Shown: positions 7,295 through 14,523, counted from the stretch's first letter. The stretch is 19,976 bases of DNA from Pseudomonadota bacterium (GCA_023433835.1 JAEYTW010000168.1:1-19976); one strand, 5' to 3'. Notes: a model not told the origin generated them from the sequence alone. Numbers and translations: made by a program.

Positions 7295-7751
7295 GGGCAT
7301 GGTGATCGACGACGAGCTGGCCGGTTTCGTGGAAAGCCATGTCATGATCATCGTCGGCACGGCGGGGCCCGAGATCGGCCGCGCCGTCGGCGCCCGGGCC
7401 GATCGCGCCGCCGGCCGTCTCGCCCTGCTGGTCTCCGCCTGGCAGTGGCCCGAGGCGATCGCCGGCCTCGTGCCCGGCGGCCGCGTCGCCATCACCTTCG
7501 CCCGCCCCGCCGACTACGTCTCGCTGCAGCTCAAGGGCATGGTCGAGGATGTGCGGGCCGCCGCTGACGGCGACCGGGCCCGCGCCGCCGGCTACATCGC
7601 CGGCATCACCGAAACGCTGACCGGCCTCGGCCTCGATCCCCGGATCGTCGAACCCTGGCAGAGCGACCGCGACCTCGTGCGGCTGGACATCCGGCCCGAG
7701 GCCGTGTTCGTGCAGACGCCGGGGCCGCAGGCCGGGCGGCTGCGGCCATGA
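7284..7751 (+). CDS. PNPOx-like FMN-binding split-barrel protein
   Basis: This encodes 155 residues of the pyridoxamine-5'-phosphate-oxidase-like fold: strands FVESHVMIIVGTAG, IGRAVGARADRAAG, RLALLVSAWQWPEAI, GRVAITFARPADYVSLQLKGMVEDV and a final DLVRLDIRPEAVFVQTPG. Such proteins bind FMN, F420 or haem; catalysis is uncertain. The stop overlaps the next start by 4 nt (ATGA), so the two are translationally coupled. The start is unsure. ATG 7284 overlaps the TCCTAA array and has only GGGGCGG about 9 nt upstream; ATG 7299 or GTG 7302 (AAGGG at 7293-7297) would leave the array in the untranslated region and begin the protein at (M)VIDDELAGF. Confidence 0.8.
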   Translation: MDPKGMVIDDELAGFVESHVMIIVGTAGPEIGRAVGARADRAAGRLALLVSAWQWPEAIAGLVPGGRVAITFARPADYVSLQLKGMVEDVRAAADGDRARAAGYIAGITETLTGLGLDPRIVEPWQSDRDLVRLDIRPEAVFVQTPGPQAGRLRP

Positions 7752-9061
7752 CACTCGACGACCTCGGCGCCTGCTTCGAGGGGGTGATCCCCTCGATCAT
7801 CGCGACCACGGCCGCCGACGGCACGCCCAATATTTCCTACCTGTCGCATGTCGCCCGGATCGACGACCGCCATGTCGCCCTGTCGAACCAGTTCTTCTCC
7901 AAGACCGCGGCCAACCTGCGGGCCAATCCCCGGGCCGCCCTGCTGGTCGTCGACGCGCTGACCGGGCTGCAATACCGCCTCGACGTCATCTACCTGCATG
8001 CGGTGACGGAAGGCGCCTTGTTCGAGCGCATGGCGGCCGACCTCAGGGCGACCAGCGCGCAGGTCGGCATGGCCGCGGTGATGCGGCTGCGCGGCGTCGA
8101 CATCTATCGGGTCGAGGCGATCCGCCCGGCGCGCTCGGGCGTCGCCCGCGAACCCGGACCGCCCATGGCCGACCGCCTGCCGGCGCTGGCCGACATCGCC
8201 GGAACGATCGCGGCGGCGGCGAGCTTGAGCGGGCTGCTGGATGGCACGCTCGCCGCCCTCGAACGCGGTTTCGGCTTCCGGCATCGGATGATCCTGCTGG
8301 CCCAGGGCGAACGGCTCGTCACCATCGCCTCGGCCGGCTATCCCCGCAGCGGCATCGGCGCGGAAGTAACCCTCGGCGAAGGGCTGATCGGCATGGCCGG
8401 GCTGGAGCGGCGGGCGCTGAGAATCAGCGACATGAGCCGGGCCCGGCGCTTCGCCGGTGCCATCGCCGCCACCAGCGCCGAGGAAAACCTGAGCCGCGAG
8501 ATCGCCCTGCCCGGCCTCGCCGAGGCGATGAGCCAACTGGCCGTGCCGATCATGGCCCAGGGCCGCCTGCGCGGCATCCTGATGCTGGAAAGCAGCGCGC
8601 GCCTTGCCTTCACCCCGGCCGACGAGACGGCGATGACGATCGTCGCCGGCCATCTCGGCACCGCGCTGGCATTGATCGACAGCGACATGGCCGAGCCGGC
8701 CGAGGGGCCCCCGCTACCGGCCGAGACTCCCGGGCCCCCTTTCCGGATTACCCATCACGTCTTCGACGACAGCGTCTTCATCGGCGGAGAATACATCGTC
8801 AAGGGCGTCGCGGGTCGACTGCTGATCAGTTTCCTGCGCGCCTATCTGGCCGACGGCCGCAGGCAATTCAGCAACCGCGAGATCCGCGTCGACGCCTCGC
8901 TACGCCTGCCCGACTTCAAGGATAACCTGGAAACCCGCCTGTTGCTGCTGCAACGCCGCCTCGATGAAAAGGCAGCCCCGGTACGCATCACCCGGCCGGA
9001 GCGCGGTCGTGTCCTCCTGACGCTTTCCGGCACCCCGGTCCTGACATCCCAAGGCATCTAG
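7748..9061 (+). CDS. Fusion of PNPOx-like barrel, GAF domain and OmpR-type winged helix
   Basis: This is a 437-residue, probably cytoplasmic, sensory DNA-binding protein. Residues about 5-125 form a PNPOx-like split barrel (PSIIATTAADGTPNISYLSHV, SKTAANLRANPRAALLVVD), a potential flavin site. Residues about 145-312 form a GAF domain (SLSGLLDGTLAALERGFGFRH, GEGLIGMAGLERRALRISDM, LAVPIMAQGRLRGILMLES). After a Pro-rich linker, residues about 338-427 fit the OmpR/PhoB C-terminal winged helix: N-terminal strands, LLISFLRAYLADGRRQFSNREIR, the recognition-type helix KDNLETRLLLLQRRLDE, and the wing PVRITRPERGRVLLTL. No receiver or histidine kinase domain is present, so signals would arrive by ligand or redox through the first two domains. 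It is coupled by ATGA overlap to the preceding PNPOx-like gene and lies beside a divergent flavoprotein gene. The first two domain calls are firm; DNA binding is inferred from the fold pattern. Confidence 0.82.
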   Translation: MTLDDLGACFEGVIPSIIATTAADGTPNISYLSHVARIDDRHVALSNQFFSKTAANLRANPRAALLVVDALTGLQYRLDVIYLHAVTEGALFERMAADLRATSAQVGMAAVMRLRGVDIYRVEAIRPARSGVAREPGPPMADRLPALADIAGTIAAAASLSGLLDGTLAALERGFGFRHRMILLAQGERLVTIASAGYPRSGIGAEVTLGEGLIGMAGLERRALRISDMSRARRFAGAIAATSAEENLSREIALPGLAEAMSQLAVPIMAQGRLRGILMLESSARLAFTPADETAMTIVAGHLGTALALIDSDMAEPAEGPPLPAETPGPPFRITHHVFDDSVFIGGEYIVKGVAGRLLISFLRAYLADGRRQFSNREIRVDASLRLPDFKDNLETRLLLLQRRLDEKAAPVRITRPERGRVLLTLSGTPVLTSQGI

Positions 9062-9139
9062 CCATATCGATCAGGACGCTTGTGCCAGATAGAAATATCC
9101 ATTAGTTGTATTTATCATTTTCTATGCGGATATGATGAC

Positions 9140-9940
9140 ATGGCTCCCCCCGGCAAATTCGTGACGACGGAGGGCTTGCGCCTCCGGCAGGCCCCCGACG
9201 GTCCCATTATCCGCGACCTGACGATCGGCGATGCCGTGGATGACCTCGGTCCAGCCCTCAAACCCGGCTGGCGGCAAGTCCAGGCGGGTGCAGACCAGGG
9301 GGTAGTGGCAGAAAAATATCTTCGCGATCCGGGTCGACCGGAAGTCGAGAACCTGCTCAAGGCGGCGATCGAAGAATGGATGCGCTTCGACAAGGGCAAC
9401 GGCCACGAAAAGTCGGCGCCATACTACCGCTACGTCGGGGAAATGTGGGCCGCGATCAATCAGCCCTACGACGGGAGAAGCAAGTATCCGAGCGGCGAGG
9501 ATGTTCCCTGGTCAGCGGCTTTCATTTCGTGGATCGTCCGGAAGGGCGGCCCCGCGTATGCGAACTTCAAGTTCGACGCGAGCCATTCGGTCTTCGTGAA
9601 CAATGCCATCAAGGCACGGATGACAAACCGCCTGGACAAGCCATTCTGGGGCTACCGCATCACGGAAAAACAGCCGGAGCTTGGCGACATCATCCAGCGC
9701 AACCGTTCCGGCGGAACATTTACCTATGCTTATGCCGAAAATAATTCCCAATACATAAGCCATTCGGACATCGTGGTCGAAGCCAGGCCCGACATGGTGC
9801 GCGTCGTCGGCGGGAATGTCGGCAACACCGTGTCGCTTGGCGGCCCGTCCCAGGAATACGAGCTCGATGCCAACGGCTTCATCAGGCCGAACCAGGGGGT
9901 CATCGCCTTGCTGAAGAATCGCGCCGGCTTGCCCGGCTAG
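9140..9940 (+). CDS. SH3b domain plus DUF2272-like (papain-fold amidase-related) protein
   Basis: This encodes 266 residues. Residues about 7-62 form a bacterial SH3 domain (TTEGLRLRQAPDG...GWRQVQ...GVVAEKYLRD), usually a peptidoglycan-binding module. Residues about 70-255 resemble DUF2272 and distantly the TIGR02594/CHAP amidase fold: YYRYVGEMWAAI, PWSAAFISWIVRKGG, DASHSVF, a later SHSDIVVE, and VVGGNVGNTVSLG. The position where those amidases carry Cys is Ser125, while the later His (H208) is present. No signal peptide is visible from ATG 9140; the in-frame GTG at 9080 adds a Cys/Ile/Tyr-rich stretch without a normal signal. The start region is AT-rich and codon use is visibly less GC-biased than in neighbours, suggesting recent acquisition. 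Its stop codon TAG is the second to fourth base of the 107-bp repeat. A cell-wall or phage-lysis-like role is possible but unproven. Confidence 0.75.
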   Translation: MAPPGKFVTTEGLRLRQAPDGPIIRDLTIGDAVDDLGPALKPGWRQVQAGADQGVVAEKYLRDPGRPEVENLLKAAIEEWMRFDKGNGHEKSAPYYRYVGEMWAAINQPYDGRSKYPSGEDVPWSAAFISWIVRKGGPAYANFKFDASHSVFVNNAIKARMTNRLDKPFWGYRITEKQPELGDIIQRNRSGGTFTYAYAENNSQYISHSDIVVEARPDMVRVVGGNVGNTVSLGGPSQEYELDANGFIRPNQGVIALLKNRAGLPG

Positions 9941-10043
9941 ATCAAACCACGTCAAATCGGAATCGATTTGACGTGGATAATTTGATCTATCTCAAAAACT
10001 TAGAGCATCTTATCCGCGTCCAAGAGGACGCGGGATGCTCTAG
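9937..10043. repeat. 107-bp double-palindrome intergenic element, copy 1
   Basis: This is bounded by CTAG at both ends and 103/107 identical by my alignment to the copy at 17480-17586. Hairpin 1: outer stem 9938-9946 with 9981-9989, inner 13-bp stem 9947-9959 with 9964-9976, loop GAAT, 3'-side bulge ATAA. Hairpin 2: outer stem 10001-10009 with 10034-10042, inner 8-bp stem 10014-10021 with 10026-10033, loop AAGA, 5'-side bulge TTAT. Hairpin 2 is therefore an inverted version of the same design, as in BIMEs. The size and two large palindromes recall the rhizobial RIME1 elements (from memory, not checked). It fills the gap between two converging genes and may act as a bidirectional transcript end. 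Confidence 0.93.
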
Positions 10044-10047
10044 GTTG

Positions 10048-11133
10048 TCAGAGGGCGAGGCGCATCTGCGGTGACTCCGCCTCGGGCTCGGTATTGAGCG
10101 AGGCAAGCGTGACGCCCAGAAGCCGCACGCCCTTCTCCATCGGAAACAATGCCTGCAGCAGGCCGGCGACGATGCGCTCGATCTCGTCGCGCGCGGCGAT
10201 CATCGCCGGCATCGTGCGGCTGCGGGTGATGGTTTCGAAATCGGCATAGCGCAGCTTGAGCGTCACGGTGCGGCCGCGCACGCCCGATTTCTCGCAATAG
10301 CGCCAGACCTTGTCGGTCAGCAGGCGCAGTTCGGCCATCATTGCCTCGAACGTCGTCAGGTCGATCGTGAAGGTATCCTCCGCCCCGATCGACTTGCGGA
10401 TGCGGTCGGGCCGTACCGCGCGGTTGTCGATGCCGCGGGCGACGCCGTAGAAATACGGCCCCGACTTGCCGAAATGCCGCTGCAGGAAATCGAGCGGCCG
10501 GTCACGCAGGTCGCGTCCGGTATGGATGCCGAGCGCCTTCATCCGCGCCGCGGTGGCGGGCCCGACGCCGTGGAACTTCTCGATCGCCAGCGCCTCGACG
10601 AAGGCGGCGCCATCGCGCGGCGTGATGACGAACAGCCCGTCGGGCTTGCGGTGGTCGGAGGCGAGCTTGGCCAGGAACTTGTTGTAGGAGACACCGGCCG
10701 ACGCGGTCAGCCCGGTCTCGTCCTTGATCCGCGCCCGGATCGCCTCGGCCACCTGGGTCGCCGAGGGGATGCCCTTCAGGTTCTCGGTGACGTCGAGATA
10801 GGCTTCGTCGAGCGACAGCGGTTCGATGACCGGCGTGAACTCGGCGAAGATCTCGTGGATCTGGCCGGAGACCGCGCGATAGACGTCGAAGCGCGGCGGC
10901 ACGAAAATGAGATGCGGGCAGCGCCGCCGCGCTGACACCGAGGGCATGGCCGAACGCACGCCGAACTTGCGCGCCTCATAGCTTGCCGCCGCCACGACGC
11001 CGCGCTCGCGCGAGCCGCCGACCGCCAGCGGCTTGCCGCGCAGTTCAGGATTGTCGCGCTGTTCGACCGAGGCGTAGAAGGCATCCATGTCGATATGGAT
11101 GACCTTGCGCTGAACGCCCTCGCCATCGGGCAT
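10048..11133 (-). CDS. dinB: DNA polymerase IV (Y family)
   Basis: This is an error-prone translesion DNA polymerase that extends past damaged or misaligned template bases. Of 361 residues, the family motifs are VIHIDMDAFYASVEQ with D15, the ASYEARKFGVRSAMPS finger segment, SLDEAYLDV with D109 and E110 (catalytic carboxylates), SAGVSYNKFLAKLASDHRKPDG, and the helix-hairpin-helix FHGVGPATAARMKALGI. The C-terminal QMRLAL matches the beta-clamp-binding peptide seen at the end of Pol IV. The start is the ATG at 11133, just before the conserved VIHIDMDAF; an upstream TTG at 11190 would add a non-conserved tail and run into the LexA box. That box (11184-11198), 50 bp upstream, indicates SOS induction. 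The 3' end abuts the double-palindrome repeat, which separates it from the converging DUF2272-like gene. Confidence 0.96.
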   Translation of the reverse strand: MPDGEGVQRKVIHIDMDAFYASVEQRDNPELRGKPLAVGGSRERGVVAAASYEARKFGVRSAMPSVSARRRCPHLIFVPPRFDVYRAVSGQIHEIFAEFTPVIEPLSLDEAYLDVTENLKGIPSATQVAEAIRARIKDETGLTASAGVSYNKFLAKLASDHRKPDGLFVITPRDGAAFVEALAIEKFHGVGPATAARMKALGIHTGRDLRDRPLDFLQRHFGKSGPYFYGVARGIDNRAVRPDRIRKSIGAEDTFTIDLTTFEAMMAELRLLTDKVWRYCEKSGVRGRTVTLKLRYADFETITRSRTMPAMIAARDEIERIVAGLLQALFPMEKGVRLLGVTLASLNTEPEAESPQMRLAL

Positions 11134-11183
11134 GGCGGCATCGTCCCCGTGATTCTGCTGCCGGCATTTTCGCCCCGGCGACA

Positions 11184-11198
11184 GAACCAAGCAAGAAC
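11184..11198 (-). promoter_or_regulatory. LexA (SOS) box of dinB
   Basis: On the minus strand the sequence reads GTTCTTGCTTGGTTC, a perfect GTTC-N7-GTTC. It lies 50 bp upstream of the dinB ATG and just past the stop codon of the preceding FAD oxidoreductase gene, so dinB has its own SOS-controlled promoter rather than depending on read-through. The target gene is one of the classic LexA targets, which makes this the best supported regulatory site in the window. Confidence 0.85.
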
Positions 11199-11199
11199 A

Positions 11200-12384
11200 T
11201 TAAACCACGTTCTTCTCGATGATCAGCCGGCCGGCGGCGAAGCGCTCATAGGCGAACCGCGTCAGGTCGAGGCTGCGATAGGCGCCGTGACTGATCAGTT
11301 CCGCCACGCCGCGGCCGACCGCCGGGCTCTGCTGCAGGCCGTGGCCCGAAAAGCCGTTGGCGAAGACGAAGTTGCCAACCTCGGGGTGGCGGCCGACGAT
11401 GCCGTTATGGTCGATCGGGTTGTAGTCGTAGAACCCGGCCCAGGCCGATTGCAGCTTGATCGCCTCGAAGGCCGGCACGCGGTTGGCCAGCACCGGCCAG
11501 ATCACCTCCTCGAACGGGCGATAATCGACCTCGAGGTCGTCGGACGGCCCGTCCTCGTCGGCCGGCGGCGACATGCCGCAGATGAACCCCTTCCCCTCCG
11601 GCCGGAAATAGATGCCGGTCGGGTCGATCAGCAGGGGCGACAGCGGCTCGATCGGTTCGCGGCAGTTCAGCATGTAGACGAATCGCTTGCGCGGCTCGAC
11701 CGAGAGCGCGATGTCGGCCATCGCGGCAAGCCGGCCCGCCCAGGCGCCGGCGGCATTGACCAGCGTGCCGCAACTGATGCGGTCGCCGCCGGCCAGCCGC
11801 GCGGCGGCGATGCGGTTGCCGTCGCGCTCGAGCCCCACGACGTCGTCGGTCAGGTAGGTGACGCCGTTGGCCCGGGCCCGGCGGCGGAAACCCTGCAGCA
11901 GGCCGTGGGGATCGAACCAGCCCTCCATCGACAGGCCGAGGCAGCCGAGCGCCAGGTCGTCGACATTGAGCCAGGGAAAGCGGGCTTTCAGCCCGGCGGG
12001 ATCGAGCAGCACGTTGTCGGCGCCCATCTGCCGCTGCAGCGCGTGGTTCTCGCGCAGCACCGGTACGCCGCCCTCGGTCGCCAGGAACAGATAGCCGCCT
12101 CCGACGAAGCCGATCTCGCAGGGGTGGCCGTCGACCGACAGGGCTTCATGCGAGCGGCGCAGGAATTCGGCGCCGTAGAGGCCGATGGCGATATTCTCGG
12201 CCGTCGAGAATTGCTGGCGGATCGAGGCGGCCGACAAGGTGGTCGAAGCGATGCGGTAGGTCGGGTCGCGCTCGACGACGGCGACGGTGCCGGAGAAACC
12301 GGGTTCGATCGACAGGAAATACGCAACCGCCGACCCGATGATGCCGCCGCCGGCGATGACGACGTCGAAGCTTTGATCCGCCAT
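11200..12384 (-). CDS. DAO-family FAD-dependent oxidoreductase (FOXRED1-like)
   Basis: This is a flavoprotein amine or amino-acid oxidase/dehydrogenase of the D-amino acid oxidase superfamily, 394 residues. It shows the N-terminal FAD Rossmann motif GGGIIG (12-17) followed by VAVVERD, the FAD-contact region ASTTLSAASIRQQFS, the central TLVNAAGAWAGRLA, and the C-terminal YDYNPIDHNGIVGRHPEVGNFVFANGFSGHGLQQSPAVG, typical of sarcosine/dimethylglycine-type and FOXRED1-like enzymes. The substrate is not determined. The gene starts 11 bp after the T-rich tract of the terminator that ends the purine transporter operon, so its promoter must lie within the end of that operon or it is served by read-through. 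A GGGG about 6 nt upstream of the ATG is a weak ribosome-binding site. dinB follows on the same strand but has its own LexA-type site. Confidence 0.9.
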   Translation of the reverse strand: MADQSFDVVIAGGGIIGSAVAYFLSIEPGFSGTVAVVERDPTYRIASTTLSAASIRQQFSTAENIAIGLYGAEFLRRSHEALSVDGHPCEIGFVGGGYLFLATEGGVPVLRENHALQRQMGADNVLLDPAGLKARFPWLNVDDLALGCLGLSMEGWFDPHGLLQGFRRRARANGVTYLTDDVVGLERDGNRIAAARLAGGDRISCGTLVNAAGAWAGRLAAMADIALSVEPRKRFVYMLNCREPIEPLSPLLIDPTGIYFRPEGKGFICGMSPPADEDGPSDDLEVDYRPFEEVIWPVLANRVPAFEAIKLQSAWAGFYDYNPIDHNGIVGRHPEVGNFVFANGFSGHGLQQSPAVGRGVAELISHGAYRSLDLTRFAYERFAAGRLIIEKNVV

Positions 12385-12393
12385 GACTGCCCC

Positions 12394-12432
12394 GAAAAAG
12401 AAGAAGGCCCGCGCCTCGCGGCCCGGGCCTTC
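12394..12432 (-). terminator. Intrinsic terminator of the uraH-ABC-BMP unit
   Basis: On the minus strand a 9-bp GC-rich stem (plus-strand arms 12403-12411 and 12424-12432, loop of 12) is followed directly by CTTCTTTTTC. It lies 19 bp after the stop of the binding-protein gene and 10 bp before the start of the FAD oxidoreductase, in the transcription direction of both. Confidence 0.85.
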
Positions 12433-12451
12433 CTGTGCTAGCCCGAAGCGA

Positions 12452-13534
12452 TTACTTCGGCAAGTCGCCCTTCACGCCCTCGACGAAGTAGTTCATCGTC
12501 AGGATCTGCTGGTCGTTCAGATGCTGGCCGGCCGGGATCACTTCCTTGCCGTCGCGGTTCTTGAACGGGCCGTCGAACGAGGTGATCTTGTGGGCGATCA
12601 GGTCGTTCTTGAGCTGGTCGGCCATCGCGGCGACGTCCTTGGGCATGCCCGGGTTGTAGGGCGACAGCACCACCATCCCCGAATCAAGCCCGCCCCAGGT
12701 GTCCTCGGACTTCCAGGTGCCGTCCAGCACGGCCTTGGCGCGGTTGATGTAGTAGCCGTCCCAATCGTCGGTGATCGAGGTCAGGTGGGCCTTCGGGCCG
12801 AACTTGGCCATGTCGGAGGACTGGCCGAAGGCATAGATGCCCGCCGCCTCGGCGGCCTGGACCGGCGCCGGCGAATCGGTGTGCTGGCTCAGGACGTCGG
12901 CGCCCTGGGCGATCAGCGCCTTGGCCGCCTCGGCTTCCTTGCCTGGGTCGTACCAGGAATTCACCCACACCACGCTGACCTCGGCATCCGGGCGGACCTT
13001 CTTCAGCGCGAGCGTGAAGGCGTTGATGCCCGAGACCACTTCCGGGATCGGGAAGGAGGCGATGTAGCCGATCTTGCCCGACTTGGTCATCTTGCCGGCG
13101 ATGGCGCCGATGACGGTGCGGCCCTCATGGAAGCGCGCCGAATAGGTCGCGACGTTGTTGGCGCGCTTGTAGCCGGTCGCGTGCTCGAACTTCACCTTGG
13201 GGAAACGCTGGGCGACCTTGATCGTCGGGTTCATGAACCCGAACGAGGTGGTGAAGATCAGGCCGTGGCCCGACTGCGCCAGCTGGGCGATGACGCGCTC
13301 GGCGTCGGCGCCTTCCGGCACGTTCTCGACGAAGGTGGTCTCGACCTTGTCGCCCAGCGCCTTCTGCAGGGCGAGACGGCCGACATCGTGCTGGTAGCTG
13401 TAGCCGAGATCGCCGACCGGGCCGACATAGACGTAGCCGACCTTGAGCTTGTCGGCGGCGCCGGCCGGCGCGGCCCCCGCCCAAAAAGCGGCGGCAACCG
13501 CGAGCGCCGCAGCCTTGATCGTGGTTTTGAACAT
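12452..13534 (-). CDS. BMP-family ABC transporter substrate-binding protein
   Basis: This is a periplasmic solute-binding protein of the Bmp/PnrA/Med family (PF02608), which binds nucleosides or purine-related compounds. It has 360 residues with a Sec signal peptide ending near AAPAGA (about residue 26) and no lipobox Cys, so it is soluble periplasmic rather than a lipoprotein. The mature N-terminus KLKVGYVYVGPVGDLGYSYQHDVG, the segment LIFTTSFGFMNPTIKVAQRFPKVKFEHATG, KSGKIGYIASFPIPEVVSGINAFTLAL and VLSQHTDSPAPVQAAEAAG fit the family closely. The start at 13534 is supported by GGAGAG 4 nt upstream. It is the last gene of the transporter set, separated from the second permease by 62 bp with a GC hairpin, and followed by an intrinsic terminator. 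The ligand is likely a purine, urate or allantoin-like compound, judged by the uraH linkage. Confidence 0.93.
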   Translation of the reverse strand: MFKTTIKAAALAVAAAFWAGAAPAGAADKLKVGYVYVGPVGDLGYSYQHDVGRLALQKALGDKVETTFVENVPEGADAERVIAQLAQSGHGLIFTTSFGFMNPTIKVAQRFPKVKFEHATGYKRANNVATYSARFHEGRTVIGAIAGKMTKSGKIGYIASFPIPEVVSGINAFTLALKKVRPDAEVSVVWVNSWYDPGKEAEAAKALIAQGADVLSQHTDSPAPVQAAEAAGIYAFGQSSDMAKFGPKAHLTSITDDWDGYYINRAKAVLDGTWKSEDTWGGLDSGMVVLSPYNPGMPKDVAAMADQLKNDLIAHKITSFDGPFKNRDGKEVIPAGQHLNDQQILTMNYFVEGVKGDLPK

Positions 13535-13570
13535 CCCGCTCTCCTCTTGATTAACTGTGAAGCCCCTGGC

Positions 13571-13592
13571 CCGGACGCCCCCCGGCGCCCGG
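13571..13592 (-). promoter_or_regulatory. GC-rich hairpin between permease and binding-protein genes
   Basis: CCGGACGCC (13571-13579) and GGCGCCCGG (13584-13592) form a 9-bp stem with one G-U pair and a CCCC loop (GGGG in the RNA). It sits 4 bp from the permease stop, ahead of the binding-protein start, with no T tract. Such intercistronic hairpins can block exonucleases and set unequal gene dosage within ABC operons; that role here is inferred. Confidence 0.45.
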
Positions 13593-13596
13593 CTAC

Positions 13597-14523
13597 TCAG
13601 TGATCCGGGTGATAGGATTTGCCCAGACAGGCCGGGGTATTCAAGCGAATCCTCGTCGCATCCCGGCTGATCAGCGTCAAAACCACGATCGTCGCGATAT
13701 AGGGCAGCATCGACAGGAACTGCGAGGGCACGGAAAAGCCGAGACCCTGCAGGAACAGCTGGCCGAAGGCGAGCCCGCCGAACAGATAAGCGCCGGCCAA
13801 GGTCCGCAGCGGTTTCCAGGTGGCGAACACCACCAGCGCCAGCGCGATCCAGCCGCGGCCCGCCACCATGCTCTCGGCCCACATCGGCGTCACCGCGAGG
13901 CTCAGATAGGCCCCGCCCAGGCCGCAGCAGGCGCCACCGAACAGCGTCGCCAGATAGCGGATGCCGATCACCGGATAGCCGATCGCATGGGCCGAGTCGT
14001 GGCTTTCGCCGACCGCGCGCAGCACGAGGCCGGCCCGGCTGCGCTCCAGGAACCACCAGATGCCGACGACCAGCGCGATGGACAGATAGACCAGCAGGTC
14101 CTGCCCAAAAAACAGGCGGCCGACAACAGGGATATCGGTAAGCCCGGGCACGTAGAGCTGCGGCAGGCGCGGCAGCGGCACCCCGATGAACGGCCGGCCG
14201 ACCAGCGCCGACAGCCCGACCCCCATGATCGTCAGCGCCAGGCCGGTCGCCACCTGGTTGGCCAGCAAGGTCAGGGCCAGCACGGCAAAGACCAGCGCCA
14301 TCGCCATGCCGGCGAAGGCGGCGGCGATGATGCCGACGATCCAGGATCCGGTCAGCATCGCGGCGGCGAAACCGGACACCGCGCCGACCAGCATCATGCC
14401 CTCGACGCCGAGGTTCGGCACCCCGGCCTTCTCGGTGACCAGTTCGCCCAGGGCTGCGAGCAGCAGCGGCGTGGCGGCCGCCACCACCGACATCATCACG
14501 GCGGCGATCACATCGGCACTCAT
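13597..14523 (-). CDS. BMP-type ABC transporter permease, second subunit
   Basis: This is an inner-membrane permease (BPD_transp_2 family) of 308 residues, forming a heterodimeric channel with the upstream permease. About eight hydrophobic segments are visible, with the family-typical EKAGVPNLGVEGMMLVGAVSGF near residue 30, the cytoplasmic coupling segment GLVLRAVGESHDSAHAIGYPVIGIRYLATLFGGACCGLGGAYLSL, and a C-terminal ISRDATRIRLNTPACLGKSYHPDH tail. The ATG at 14523 shares its A with the TGA stop of the upstream permease (TGATG), and GGAGG lies about 8 nt before it, so translation is coupled. The in-frame GTG at 14526 is an alternative. Confidence 0.92.
   Translation of the reverse strand: MSADVIAAVMMSVVAAATPLLLAALGELVTEKAGVPNLGVEGMMLVGAVSGFAAAMLTGSWIVGIIAAAFAGMAMALVFAVLALTLLANQVATGLALTIMGVGLSALVGRPFIGVPLPRLPQLYVPGLTDIPVVGRLFFGQDLLVYLSIALVVGIWWFLERSRAGLVLRAVGESHDSAHAIGYPVIGIRYLATLFGGACCGLGGAYLSLAVTPMWAESMVAGRGWIALALVVFATWKPLRTLAGAYLFGGLAFGQLFLQGLGFSVPSQFLSMLPYIATIVVLTLISRDATRIRLNTPACLGKSYHPDH

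Noticed and set aside
9080..9139. GTG 9080 as an alternative start adding 20 residues to the DUF2272-like protein
   Set aside because: The added stretch lies in AT-rich intergenic-looking DNA, does not form a normal signal peptide, and the SH3 domain starts naturally after ATG 9140.
11201..11210. TAAACCACGT at the end of the FAD oxidoreductase gene resembling the start of the 107-bp repeat
   Set aside because: Only about 10 bases match, and neither hairpin follows, so it is taken as coincidence rather than a repeat remnant.
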